Positions 37,209 to 46,366 of a stretch of DNA of 57,145 bases are shown in pieces. Below the pieces are notes generated by a model. That model did no database searches, was not told the origin of the DNA, and worked only from the letters and a program-made list of their open reading frames with translations. Every line of letters starts with the position of its first letter. Positions within the stretch are counted from its first letter, which is position 1. Source of the DNA: Nitrosospira multiformis. GTDB taxonomy: Bacteria > Pseudomonadota > Gammaproteobacteria > Burkholderiales > Nitrosomonadaceae. Position numbers and translations under genes: made by a program. The stretch is taken from NCBI RefSeq assembly GCF_003050865.1, contig NZ_QAOK01000022.1, forward strand, positions 1 to 57,145. The letters run 5' to 3'.

Positions 37209-38297
37209 ATGGAACCCATCTATAACTTCAGTGCAGGTCCAGCAGTATTACCGAAGGAAGTTTTGCAGCAGGCGCGCGACGAAATGCTCGACTGGCACGG
37301 CAGCGGCATGTCGGTGATGGAGATGAGCCATCGCGGCAAGGAATTCATGTCGATCGCAGCGAGGCTGGAGGCGGATTTGCGGGAATTGGCCGGTATCCCT
37401 GCCAATTACAAGGTGCTCTTTTTGTCCGGCGGCGCTTCCAGCCAGTTCGCGATGGTGCCAATGAACCTGTTGCGCGGCAAAAAAAATGCCAACTATATCA
37501 ATACAGGCCAGTGGTCCACGAAAGCGATCAAGGAAGCGAAAAAATATTGTGCCGTTCACGTTGCAGCTTCCTCGGAAGATGCAAATTTTACGTATGCGCC
37601 CACGCAGGATAAATGGAACATCGATCCGGATGGGGCCTATCTGCATTACACGCCCAATGAGACGATTGGCGGAGTGGAGTTCAACTGGATTCCGGACTTG
37701 CCGGGTACCGATATGCCCCTGGTGGCGGACATTTCTTCCGCCTTTATGTCACGCCCCCTGGATGTAAGCAGGTTTGGGCTGATTTATGCCGGCACGCAGA
37801 AAAACGTAGGTCCTGCAGGTCTGTGTATTGTCATCGTGCGCGAGGATCTGATAGGAACAACCGTGCCGGGCACACCGACCATGTTCGATTACAGGATTCA
37901 CGCCGATAACGATTCCATGTACAACACGCCGCCGACTTATGCCATGTATATTACGGGGCTGGTGGTGGAGTGGCTGAAACAGAAGGGCGGGCTTCAGGCA
38001 ATGGAGAAAATCAACATTGCCAAGGCGCGCCTGCTGTATGACTTTCTGGACACTACTGATTTTTATCATTGCCCCGTGGCAAAACCCGACCGGTCGCGCA
38101 TGAATGTGCCGTTCACTTTAAAAGATCCGGCGCTCGATGAAGAGTTTCTGAAACAGGCGCGAACCCGCGGCCTCATCCAGTTGAAAGGCCATCGTTCTGT
38201 CGGCGGAATGCGCGCTTCGATATACAACGCAATGCCGCTTGAAGGCGTAAAGGTTCTGGTGGAATTCATGAAAGAATTTGCGAGCAATCATGCCTGA
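37209..38297 (+). CDS. serC: Phosphoserine aminotransferase
   Basis: 362 aa. It starts EPIYNFSAGPAVLP, has GGASSQFAMVPMNLL for PLP-phosphate binding, and Lys198 in YAGTQKNVGPAG forms the Schiff base. It converts 3-phosphohydroxypyruvate to phosphoserine, and can also act in pyridoxine synthesis. Its last 8 bases overlap the start of serA, the enzyme before it in serine synthesis, so the two are translationally coupled. Confidence 0.97.
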   Translation: MEPIYNFSAGPAVLPKEVLQQARDEMLDWHGSGMSVMEMSHRGKEFMSIAARLEADLRELAGIPANYKVLFLSGGASSQFAMVPMNLLRGKKNANYINTGQWSTKAIKEAKKYCAVHVAASSEDANFTYAPTQDKWNIDPDGAYLHYTPNETIGGVEFNWIPDLPGTDMPLVADISSAFMSRPLDVSRFGLIYAGTQKNVGPAGLCIVIVREDLIGTTVPGTPTMFDYRIHADNDSMYNTPPTYAMYITGLVVEWLKQKGGLQAMEKINIAKARLLYDFLDTTDFYHCPVAKPDRSRMNVPFTLKDPALDEEFLKQARTRGLIQLKGHRSVGGMRASIYNAMPLEGVKVLVEFMKEFASNHA

Positions 38298-39489
38298 ACG
38301 TGCACATAAAATTTTCCGGATACTGACGCTCAACCAGATTTCGCCGCTGGGCCTCAAGCTTTTTGATTCCGGCCATTATAAGGTGGGCAGCGATACAGCC
38401 GAGCCCGATGCGATTCTGGTGCGCTCCCATAACATGCTGGACATGGATATTCCTTCCAGTGTGAAAGCAATAGGCCGGGCTGGGGCAGGCACGAACAACG
38501 TACCGGTCAACGCCATGAATCTGCGCGGCGTGCCTGTTTTCAACGCCCCGGGGGCGAATGCCAACGCGGTCAAGGAACTGGTGCTGGCGGGCCTGCTGAT
38601 CGCCTCCCGCAATCTGATTCCGGCGATTCATTTCACCGAGAAACTGGAAGGCGATAACGAGACCCTGAACAAGCTGGCCGAAAACGGCAAGAAACAGTTC
38701 GCGGGGACCGAATTGCCGGGGCGCACTCTGGGCATTGTCGGTTTGGGCGCTATAGGACGCCTGGTGGCTGATGCAGCGCTTCGGCTTGGCATGAAGGTGA
38801 TGGGATACGACCCCAATATCACTGTGGACGCAGCCTGGAACCTGTCTTCAGAAGTCAAGCGAGCGGAAAGCATTGAAGCTCTGCTGCGCAACAGCGAGTT
38901 TGTAACACTGCACGTACCCCTAGTGGACTCGACCCGGCACCTCGTCAACCGGCAGGTTGTGCAAAGCATGAGAAACAGTACAATTCTGCTCAACTTTTCG
39001 CGTGACGGCATCGTGGATGAAAATGCCGTACTCGAAGGAATCGAGATGGGGAAGATAAAATATTACGTAAGCGATTTCCCCAGCGAAAAACTTCAACATC
39101 ATGCAAGGGTGATCACCTTGCCGCACTTGGGCGCATCCACACAGGAAGCGGAAGAGAATTGCGCGGTGATGGTGACGAGGCAGGTAATCGATTATCTGGA
39201 GAACGGCGGTATTACCAATGCAGTCAACTTCCCCAATATAGCAATGGAGCGGGAATCCCCTTATCGACTGGCCGTTGCGAATGCCAACGTACCGAACATG
39301 GTGGGCCAAATTTCAACCGCCATGGCGAAAGCCGGTCTCAATATCCACACCATGGGCAACAAGTCCCGCGGCGAAATGGCCTATACCCTGGTGGATGTCG
39401 ATAGTCCGGTACCACAAGAAACGATCGACGAGATTGCGGCGATAAAGGGTGTGCTGAATGTGCGCTACCTGCCCATACCGGCCAAATAG
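38290..39489 (+). CDS. serA: D-3-phosphoglycerate dehydrogenase
   Basis: About 399 aa from the ATG at 38290 (a TTG at 38278 is less likely). NAD site: LGIVGLGAIGRLVAD. Catalytic Arg/Glu/His region: FSRDGIVDENA and LPHLGASTQEAEEN. A C-terminal ACT domain (GEMAYTLVDVDSPV, then GVLNVRYLPI) suggests serine feedback control, as in E. coli SerA-type enzymes of about 410 aa. It oxidises 3-phosphoglycerate, the first step of serine synthesis. serA between serC and pheA supplies the missing serine enzyme to this otherwise aromatic-acid block. Confidence 0.95.
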   Translation: MPERAHKIFRILTLNQISPLGLKLFDSGHYKVGSDTAEPDAILVRSHNMLDMDIPSSVKAIGRAGAGTNNVPVNAMNLRGVPVFNAPGANANAVKELVLAGLLIASRNLIPAIHFTEKLEGDNETLNKLAENGKKQFAGTELPGRTLGIVGLGAIGRLVADAALRLGMKVMGYDPNITVDAAWNLSSEVKRAESIEALLRNSEFVTLHVPLVDSTRHLVNRQVVQSMRNSTILLNFSRDGIVDENAVLEGIEMGKIKYYVSDFPSEKLQHHARVITLPHLGASTQEAEENCAVMVTRQVIDYLENGGITNAVNFPNIAMERESPYRLAVANANVPNMVGQISTAMAKAGLNIHTMGNKSRGEMAYTLVDVDSPVPQETIDEIAAIKGVLNVRYLPIPAK

Positions 39490-39546
39490 CTGCCATCTCA
39501 GTCTATGGCTTTGGCAGGCACGGTTCAAGACAAAAATTATCCCCCG

Positions 39547-40614
39547 ATGACCGCTCAACTCAAACAGCTCCGCGACAAGATAGATGCAATCGACAGCGAG
39601 CTCCTGAAACTGGTGAGCGCGCGGGCAGATATCGCACGCGAAATCGGAGAAATCAAGAATGGCACTGCGTATCGGCCCGAACGTGAAGCTCAGGTGCTGG
39701 CGCGGATGCGCGAACTGAACCCGGGACCCCTGGAGAATGAACAGGTTGGGCGGTTATTTACGGAGATCATGTCTCTCTGTCGATCCATGGAAGAACCTCT
39801 GACGATCGCATATCTGGGGCCGAGAGGCACGTTTTCCGAAGAGGCGGCACTCAAGCGCTTCGGTAGCGTTGTGACTTCCCTGCCGTGCAATTCGATAGAT
39901 GACGTATTTCGCAAGGTGGAGGCCGGCAAGGCGGATTATGGTGTTGTGCCGGTAGAGAACTCGACCGAAGGCGCAGTGGGCCGATCGCTCGATCTGTTGC
40001 TGCAAACGCGGTTGAAGGTGTGCGGTGAAGTGGCGCTGGCCATACATCAGCTTCTGCTGGCACATCATGCCGACCTTGCACGCATTCGCAGGATTTACTC
40101 TCATCCTCAATCGTTTTCCCAGTGTCACGAGTGGCTCAATGCCAATCTGCCCCATTTACCCGCATCGGCAAGGATCAACGCCGCAAGCAATGCGGATGCC
40201 GCGAGACTGGCGGCGGAAGATGAAAGCGCTGCGGCAGTGGCAGGAAAAAAGGCAGGAGAAGTATATGGCCTCACTGTCTGTGCCGAGAACATCGAGGATG
40301 ATCCCAATAATACGACGCGCTTCCTGATAATAGGCGAGCAGGAAGTTGCACCTTCCGGCAGGGATAAGACATCGCTGGTAACGTCGGTCAGGAATCGGCC
40401 GGGCGCCATACATGAGCTACTGGCCCCGTTCGCCCATCATGGAGTCAGCATGACCCGGCTTGAATCGCGTCCGTCCCGTGCGGGTTTATGGGAATACGTG
40501 TTTTTCGTGGATGTCGAAGGCCACCAGCAGGAGCCGAAAGTCTCTCAGGCGCTGCACGAACTGGTGGGAAAAGCAGCGTTTCTCAAAGTGCTCGGTTCAT
40601 ATCCCGCAGCCTGA
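39547..40614 (+). CDS. pheA: Chorismate mutase / prephenate dehydratase (P-protein)
   Basis: 355 aa from the ATG at 39547 (ORF opens at 39505). Residues 1-90 are an AroQ-type chorismate mutase (LKQLRDKIDAIDSELLKLVS). The middle is prephenate dehydratase (IAYLGPRGTFSEEAALKRFG, VPVENSTEGAVG). The C-terminal ACT domain has the ESRP motif that binds phenylalanine (LESRPSRAGLWEYVFF). It makes phenylpyruvate and is probably inhibited by phenylalanine. A terminator follows at 40816. Confidence 0.96.
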   Translation: MTAQLKQLRDKIDAIDSELLKLVSARADIAREIGEIKNGTAYRPEREAQVLARMRELNPGPLENEQVGRLFTEIMSLCRSMEEPLTIAYLGPRGTFSEEAALKRFGSVVTSLPCNSIDDVFRKVEAGKADYGVVPVENSTEGAVGRSLDLLLQTRLKVCGEVALAIHQLLLAHHADLARIRRIYSHPQSFSQCHEWLNANLPHLPASARINAASNADAARLAAEDESAAAVAGKKAGEVYGLTVCAENIEDDPNNTTRFLIIGEQEVAPSGRDKTSLVTSVRNRPGAIHELLAPFAHHGVSMTRLESRPSRAGLWEYVFFVDVEGHQQEPKVSQALHELVGKAAFLKVLGSYPAA

Positions 40615-40815
40615 CCCTGCTCTTCTGTTTTCCCACAAACCTCCATGCGCTACCCCGAAATCCCATGCCCGTAAAGTGAGCCCGTGCGATGATCCTGTTA
40701 CCCTGCGAAAAATTCAACGTCATATCATTGCAGCTCCGAATCCCGAAATCCCCGGTATTTCTGGTGCCGCGGGCCATGACGAAGATTTGCCTATGGCCAA
40801 GAAACGGGTTATTGC

Positions 40816-40836
40816 AAGCATGAATCCATGCTTTTT
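40816..40836 (+). terminator. Intrinsic terminator after pheA
   Basis: AAGCATG-AATC-CATGCTT stem followed by T residues, 200 bp beyond pheA. It separates the gyrA-to-pheA group from hisC, so hisC likely has its own promoter; none is obvious in 40837-40909. The rest of the 295-bp gap shows no gene. Confidence 0.7.
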
Positions 40837-40909
40837 ATGCGATTGCCTGTCTCGTTGACGGTTATTATTTTCTGCTTTTTCTTCCCTCTGCAATTCACGG
40901 TACCATCTT

Positions 40910-42088
40910 ATGAATATTTGCGATCTCGCTCCTGCGTATATCCGTGCCATCAGTCCCTATCAACCCGGCAAGCCTATTTCTGAACTGGCGCGGGAGATGG
41001 GGATGGATGAACAGTCCATCATCAAGCTTGCGTCCAATGAAAACCCCCTGGGAACCAGTCCAATGGCTCTGAACGCAATGAGCAAGGCGCTCGGCGAGGT
41101 TTCGTTGTATCCGGACGGAAGTGGTTTTGAACTGAAAACAGCTTTATCTGAGCGCTACGGCGTGACCAGCGATCAGATCGTGCTGGGCAACGGTTCCAAC
41201 GACGTTCTGGAGTTGGCCGCCCGCGTATTCCTGAAGCCGGGAGCTTCGACCGTTTATTCGCAGCATGCCTTTGCGGTTTATCCACTGGTAACGAAAGCAG
41301 TGGGTGGAATCGGCATTTCCGTTCCCGCCAGGAACTATGGACATGATCTTGACGGCATGCTGGATGCCGTGGCGCCTGAAACACGGGTTGTATTTATTGC
41401 CAATCCCAACAATCCCACCGGCACTCTGCTGCCTGCCGATGATGTACTGCGCTTTCTCGAGCGTGTGTCCCCGGATGTGCTGGTCGTACTCGATGAAGCA
41501 TACAACGAGTACCTGCCACCCGCCCTCAAGGGAGATAGCATTGCCTGGCTGAAGCAGTTTCCCAATCTCCTCATTACCCGCACCTTCTCCAAAGCTTACG
41601 GCATGGCAGGCGTGCGCGTCGGTTTCGGCCTTGCGCATCCTCAAGTTGCCGGTCTGATGAACCGCGTGCGCCAGCCATTCAACGTCAACAATATCGGTCT
41701 CGCCGGCGCGGTGGCTGCGCTGCAGGATGAGGAATTTGTAAAGCGTTCTTATGCGCTCAATCAGGCGGGCATGCTGCAGATTGTCACCGGACTGCGCCAG
41801 ATGGGAATCGAGTACATTCCATCCTACGGAAATTTCCTGAGCTTTCGGGTGCCGGGCGATGTGAAGGCAGTAAATGAGAGCCTATTGAGGCAGGGCGTGA
41901 TTGTCCGCCCCATCAGCATCTATGAAATGCCGGAACATCTCCGGGTAACTGTCGGGCTGGAACCTGAAAATGAGAAATTCCTGAAATCGCTGGCAATAGC
42001 GTTGGAGACGGCGGGAGGGGCAGCAGCAGACACAATACCGGAGATGACGGCGAGAGTCTCCCAGGTTGCAGCGGGGGGATCAGCGTGA
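40910..42088 (+). CDS. hisC: Histidinol-phosphate aminotransferase
   Basis: 392 aa class I/II PLP aminotransferase of the HisC type: [13 protein letters not shown] near the start, [11 protein letters not shown], and Lys228 in [16 protein letters not shown]. In gyrA-serC-pheA-hisC-tyrA blocks, this paralogue often works on aromatic substrates (imidazole-acetol phosphate or phenylpyruvate/prephenate), so it may serve both histidine and Phe/Tyr synthesis. Its last bases overlap the DAHP synthase start (GTGA). Confidence 0.92.
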   Translation: MNICDLAPAYIRAISPYQPGKPISELAREMGMDEQSIIKLASNENPLGTSPMALNAMSKALGEVSLYPDGSGFELKTALSERYGVTSDQIVLGNGSNDVLELAARVFLKPGASTVYSQHAFAVYPLVTKAVGGIGISVPARNYGHDLDGMLDAVAPETRVVFIANPNNPTGTLLPADDVLRFLERVSPDVLVVLDEAYNEYLPPALKGDSIAWLKQFPNLLITRTFSKAYGMAGVRVGFGLAHPQVAGLMNRVRQPFNVNNIGLAGAVAALQDEEFVKRSYALNQAGMLQIVTGLRQMGIEYIPSYGNFLSFRVPGDVKAVNESLLRQGVIVRPISIYEMPEHLRVTVGLEPENEKFLKSLAIALETAGGAAADTIPEMTARVSQVAAGGSA

Positions 42089-43101
42089 TTATTGTCATGA
42101 ATAACGGCGCCACCGAAGAGCAGATCGACACGGTGGTTGCAAAAATTCGAAGCTTCGATCTCGACGCGAACGTTTCGCGCGGCACCGAACGCACCGTAAT
42201 TGGTGCAATTGGCGATGAGCGCAAGCTCAGCCCTGAAATATTCGATACGCTGAGCGGTGTCGAATATTCGATGCATATCGTCAAGCAGTACAAGATCGTG
42301 TCGCGCGAATGGCACAAGGATAATTCGATAATCAATGTGGGGGGCGTGCCGATTGGCGGCGACCAGGTGCAGGTGATTGGAGGCCCCTGTTCGGTGGAAA
42401 CGCAGGAGCAGATGGATTCGGCGGCGCAACATGTCGCGGATGCGGGCTGCCAGCTGATGCGTGGGGGCGCCTTCAAGCCCCGCACCAGTCCCTATACCTT
42501 CCAGGGCAATGGCGAAGAAGGATTGAAAATGTTCCGCAGGGCTGCGGACAAGCACAACCTCCGAATCGTCACGGAATTGATGGATGCGCGCATGCTGGAC
42601 ACTTTCCTTGAGTATGATGTGGATGTGATCCAGATCGGTACACGCAGCATGCAGAACTTCGAACTTTTGAAAGAAGTGGGGCGCATCAACAAGCCCGTGA
42701 TACTGAAGCGCGGCATGTCCGCAACCGTTTCCGAATGGCTCATGGCGGCAGAATACATCGCCGCAGGAGGGAACCATAACATCATTTTCTGCGAACGCGG
42801 CATACGCACCTTTGAAACTGCTTATCGCAACGTAATGGATGTAACGTGCATCCCCGTGCTGAAAAAAGAAACGCACTTGCCGGTAATCGTCGATCCCTCC
42901 CATGCGGGGGGGAAGGCATGGATGGTGTCCGCCCTGGCGCGCGCGGCAGTCGCAGCGGGGGCGGATGGCCTGCTGGTGGAGATGCATCCTAACCCATGCG
43001 AAGCCTGGTGCGACGCAGATCAGGCATTGAATCCCGAGGAATTTCGTGATCTGATGGGATCGCTGAAAGGAATAGCGGCAGTAATCGGACGAAGTCTTTG
43101 A
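42085..43101 (+). CDS. aroF: DAHP synthase (type I beta, with N-terminal ferredoxin-like domain)
   Basis: 338 aa, GTG start coupled to hisC. Residues 1-70 form the ferredoxin-like regulatory domain typical of the beta family ([20 protein letters not shown]). The barrel has [36 protein letters not shown], and DPSHAGGK. It joins PEP and erythrose 4-phosphate, the first shikimate step. The N-terminal domain mediates feedback control in relatives such as the Thermotoga enzyme. The symbol follows common annotation (aroF/aroG used interchangeably). Confidence 0.93.
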   Translation: MIIVMNNGATEEQIDTVVAKIRSFDLDANVSRGTERTVIGAIGDERKLSPEIFDTLSGVEYSMHIVKQYKIVSREWHKDNSIINVGGVPIGGDQVQVIGGPCSVETQEQMDSAAQHVADAGCQLMRGGAFKPRTSPYTFQGNGEEGLKMFRRAADKHNLRIVTELMDARMLDTFLEYDVDVIQIGTRSMQNFELLKEVGRINKPVILKRGMSATVSEWLMAAEYIAAGGNHNIIFCERGIRTFETAYRNVMDVTCIPVLKKETHLPVIVDPSHAGGKAWMVSALARAAVAAGADGLLVEMHPNPCEAWCDADQALNPEEFRDLMGSLKGIAAVIGRSL

Positions 43102-43176
43102 TGAATAGCTGGATACAGGTAGCAGCCATGCAAGGCTCTCCGTGACATCAACCGCTCACACAAACCGATTCCGACG

Positions 43177-44079
43177 ATGACCACTACCGTGATCCACAAA
43201 CTGGTGGTTATCGGCGTGGGCCTGATCGGTGGCTCATTCGCGCTCGCATTGCGCAAGGCAGGTGTGGTCAGGCATATCACCGGCGTTGGCCGCAGCAGGG
43301 AAAACATGCGACGGGCCTTCACGCTGGGCGAGATAGACGAGATTGCCAGCGACATTGAATCAGCCTTGAAGGATGCGGATCTGGTGTTCCTCGCTGTGCC
43401 GGTCGGACAAACCGGTGAAATCATGGCGCAGATATCCCCATATCTGGCGTCCTCCACCATCGTGACAGATGCGGGCAGCACCAAGCAGGATGTGGTAGCG
43501 GCAGCACATTCCCATCTCGCCCCTCATCTGAAAAATTTTGTTCCCGGACATCCCGTTGCCGGTGCTGAAAAGAGCGGAGCAGGCGCAGCCAATGCAGATC
43601 TGTTTCGCGGCAAAAATGTTGTACTGACGCCCCTCAAGGAAACCAGCCGGGAGGCAACGCAAAAGGTAACGGAATTATGGGAGGCTTGCGGAGCGCGGGT
43701 TTCCCGGATGAGTGCGACCCGGCACGACGAGATATTGGCTGCTGTCAGCCATCTCCCCCATGTTCTTGCCTTTGTGCTGATGAATCATGTCGTCTCTGCC
43801 GGAGCCGATGGAAGCAATGACGCGCATGACAACGAGCTGCTGCGTTTTGCCGGCAGCGGCTTCCGCGATTCGACGCGTATCGCTGGCAGCTCTCCCGAGA
43901 TGTGGCGGGACATATGTCTTGGCAACCGGGAGGCGCTGCTCAACCAGATCGATGCGTACCAGAAGGAATTGACAGCCGTGCGTGGAATGCTGGCGCATGG
44001 CGATGGTGATGCGCTCGAAAGATTTTTCGCGAATGCACGCAGCGCAAGGGAACGCTGGCTGAAAAGCTTGCCCAGATAA
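43177..44079 (+). CDS. tyrA: Prephenate/arogenate dehydrogenase
   Basis: 300 aa. Rossmann motif VIGVGLIGGSFALALRKAG at residues 10-28. HPVAGAEKSGAGAANADLF and HDEILAAVSHLPH hold substrate and catalytic residues. No chorismate mutase or ACT domain is fused, so it is a stand-alone TyrA. It makes hydroxyphenylpyruvate or tyrosine. In many betaproteobacteria aroA (fused or adjacent), cmk and rpsA follow; here the next gene is on the other strand, so this block ends early. Confidence 0.93.
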   Translation: MTTTVIHKLVVIGVGLIGGSFALALRKAGVVRHITGVGRSRENMRRAFTLGEIDEIASDIESALKDADLVFLAVPVGQTGEIMAQISPYLASSTIVTDAGSTKQDVVAAAHSHLAPHLKNFVPGHPVAGAEKSGAGAANADLFRGKNVVLTPLKETSREATQKVTELWEACGARVSRMSATRHDEILAAVSHLPHVLAFVLMNHVVSAGADGSNDAHDNELLRFAGSGFRDSTRIAGSSPEMWRDICLGNREALLNQIDAYQKELTAVRGMLAHGDGDALERFFANARSARERWLKSLPR

Positions 44080-44098
44080 ATCGATGGGTCATCATTGA

Positions 44099-44389
44099 TT
44101 ATGATTTGTGGGCGATGGGCTTGTCAGTGAACAGATAGTCTCTCATTTCCATCGAAAAGACCGGATCCTTACGGCGAATCCATTCGAGCACCATCGCCGC
44201 GTGCTCCTTTTCCTCATCACGGTTATGCGCAAGAATTGCCTTGAGCTCCTCGTCCTTGCAGGAATCCACGCGCTGGTTATACCAGTCTATCGCTTCCAGT
44301 TCTTCCATCAGCGAAACGATCGCCTTGTGCATGTCCCGTGTTTCGTCGGAGAGCTCCTCAATGGGTTCGTGGTAACCCTCATTTGCCAT
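44099..44389 (-). CDS. EncFtn-type ferritin-like protein lacking the encapsulin-targeting tail
   Basis: 96 aa, two helices, beginning MANEGYHEPIEELS. The encapsulated-ferritin core is intact: MEELEAIDWYNQR and HNRDEEKEHAAMVLEW, with Glu30, Trp36, Tyr37, Glu60 and His63 in the positions of the Rhodospirillum rubrum ferroxidase and pore residues. EncFtn normally ends with an encapsulin-docking peptide of the SLGIGSLR type. This one stops right after the core (DKPIAHKS), and no encapsulin gene is in the window. It should still form the annular decamer and oxidise Fe(II), but outside a nanocompartment or with another partner. A strong ribosome site (GAGGAGGT) precedes it. It is convergent with tyrA. 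Confidence 0.85.
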   Translation of the reverse strand: MANEGYHEPIEELSDETRDMHKAIVSLMEELEAIDWYNQRVDSCKDEELKAILAHNRDEEKEHAAMVLEWIRRKDPVFSMEMRDYLFTDKPIAHKS

Positions 44390-44478
44390 GCTACCTCCTC
44401 GACTCGATCAGTAAAATTCTACCGGGACTTGATTGCTGGAGCCAAGGCCGCCAGCGCTGCAATTCCGCGAGTTATATA

Positions 44479-45603
44479 CTACCCGTAAAAATCTTCCTTG
44501 AATTGATTTCTGATCTGTTCCAGTTGCGCCCGGTTCCCGATGAGCGCCTCAACACAATCCGGATCCAGTTTGTTCCCTGCCAACTTCCGCAATTCTCCAA
44601 TAGCATCGTCAATGCTCCATGCTTCTTTATAAGGACGGCGGCTGGTGAGTGCGTCGAATACATCCGCTACCGCGACGATACGTGATTCCATGGGAATCCG
44701 ATCACCGCTCAACCCCTGGGGGTAGCCTTTACCATCCAGCGTTTCATGATGATGTTCGGCAATGTTGCGCAGGATGGAAACGTATTCGGATTCGATCCCG
44801 AAGTCGACCAGCATCCGGTCAATGACCTGCCGACCTTTGCCGGTATGCGTTTTCATGATCTCCCGCTCATTCATGTCAAGAAGCCCGGGTTTGAGCAGGA
44901 TACTGTCGGGAATTCCGATCTTGCCAATATCATGCAATGGCGAAAACAGAAACACATATTCGACATATTCGTCGTTGAAGGCGTACTTCGGAGCGAGTTC
45001 GCGGGCAACTATCCTGGCATAGCGCGACATGCGATCGAGGTGCGCGCCTGTTTCAGTATCGCGCAGGTTCGCGATCTCGCGGGCAGCCTGGACAGTGGCA
45101 ATCATGGTGCGAACAACCGAGAATTCATTGATTACGACCAGTGAGACCAGATGAGCGAATACATGCAGGAAATGCAGCGTCTCCGCATTAAATACATTTT
45201 TCCGGTAGGAGTTGAAGAATACGAACCCGAAAAACTCCCCCTTCAGATACATCGGCAGGGTATAGCTCGCCCCATACCCCTGCGCGACGATCCGTTTGGT
45301 ATGTTCTTGTTTACTATTCGTGAAAATCGACAGGTCATTGACGACCCGGGGCGTACCGGTCTTCAGGATTTGGCGTAAAGATTTAGTATCGCTTAACTTG
45401 GTCTGATACAACGTGAGTGGAGACGATCCGCCACTGCTATGAATGAATGTCTTCAAGTCGTCCGTTTTGGGGTCGTAGAGTACCACCGAGATGCGATCTA
45501 TGAATGGAAACCGACTGTGAAGAGTTTCATGCAGACTCTTCAGTTTATCCGAAAGTGGCGCGGAGCGATTGAGCGCGCCGAGTGTATCGGGATATTGTGG
45601 CAT
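44479..45603 (-). CDS. GAF-like / HD-GYP cyclic-di-GMP phosphodiesterase
   Basis: 374 aa. The N-terminal 170 residues look like a GAF sensor domain (PFIDRISVVLYDP, GEFFGFVFFNSY). The C-terminal HD-GYP domain is complete: ETGAHLDRMSRYA, HDIGKIG (224-230), THTGKGRQVID, HHHETLDGKGYPQGL with GYP at 293-295, and VADVFDALTSRRPYKE. HD-GYP enzymes hydrolyse c-di-GMP to GMP. No membrane segment, so it is cytosolic. It is probably transcribed alone. The GAF ligand is unknown. Confidence 0.88.
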   Translation of the reverse strand: MPQYPDTLGALNRSAPLSDKLKSLHETLHSRFPFIDRISVVLYDPKTDDLKTFIHSSGGSSPLTLYQTKLSDTKSLRQILKTGTPRVVNDLSIFTNSKQEHTKRIVAQGYGASYTLPMYLKGEFFGFVFFNSYRKNVFNAETLHFLHVFAHLVSLVVINEFSVVRTMIATVQAAREIANLRDTETGAHLDRMSRYARIVARELAPKYAFNDEYVEYVFLFSPLHDIGKIGIPDSILLKPGLLDMNEREIMKTHTGKGRQVIDRMLVDFGIESEYVSILRNIAEHHHETLDGKGYPQGLSGDRIPMESRIVAVADVFDALTSRRPYKEAWSIDDAIGELRKLAGNKLDPDCVEALIGNRAQLEQIRNQFKEDFYG

Positions 45604-45748
45604 GAAGATTTCCGGGTTCCGGGAAAGACAATGCTTGTATTTATCGTAGCATAATCCGCCCGCACAGAATTTTCAGGATTCGTTTTCGAAAACAGTTTAT
45701 GCTGGGGTGCAGTTCTCCTACTTCCTATTTCTCCGTTTCTCTGCTTCT

Positions 45749-46366
45749 CTATTTCCCGACCGCGCGCTTCTCCAGATCGTCAAAAACGCCGTTGACAATA
45801 TTTTCCAGGTCATACGGACCATCACGTCCATAGGTAACACATTTTTCATAGCCGGTCACCGCAAAGCAGATGCGTGTGCTCCCTGCATCCATCATGCGCA
45901 ATGCAGAAGTCGCAATCATTCCATCGTCCTTGAGAAAGACAGAATAGCGCGCGGTATATTGCGAAGGAAGTTCAAAGAAACGAATCCTGTAAAGCTCGTT
46001 CAGGAGGGCAACCAGTGCGCTGGTAGAGTAGGAAACTTGCAGAAATTCTTCCCCTTGTTCGAATGCAGCCGTTCCCTTGCCCGACAGGCTGAGCCGCCGA
46101 ACTGGAAAGGCCGCCTTGCCAGGCTGGCGGGTCAGATGGAGATTGACCTCCTGGATAGGGTAAGCGAGTGGAGGACCATCAGGTCCCAAGGTGCGTTCGC
46201 CTGCCATGGACGCTGACCCGGCAAAAAACAATATGAAAACAGGGAGCAGCCTGACGGGGAAAATCCAGTGCGGTAATGACCGTACTCGATAAGCCAGGAA
46301 AACCAGGCTGCGGAATCGCCGCAGGGCAGCGGCACGAAAAATTATTCCGGCAGAATCACTGGTCAT
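45749..46366 (-). CDS. Exported hypothetical protein
   Basis: 205 aa. A long basic N-terminus with arginines leads into a hydrophobic stretch, FPVRLLPVFILFFAGSASMA, with cleavage likely after SMA; a shorter start further in is possible. The mature part (about 150 aa) has LSLSGKGTAAFEQG and LVALLNELYRIRFFELP, then a segment with two cysteines (RICFAVTGYEKCVTYG). This layout recalls DUF6438-type periplasmic proteins, but I am not sure. Its start overlaps the end of the PEP-CTERM protease gene by 11 bp, so the two are co-transcribed. Confidence 0.6.
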   Translation of the reverse strand: MTSDSAGIIFRAAALRRFRSLVFLAYRVRSLPHWIFPVRLLPVFILFFAGSASMAGERTLGPDGPPLAYPIQEVNLHLTRQPGKAAFPVRRLSLSGKGTAAFEQGEEFLQVSYSTSALVALLNELYRIRFFELPSQYTARYSVFLKDDGMIATSALRMMDAGSTRICFAVTGYEKCVTYGRDGPYDLENIVNGVFDDLEKRAVGK

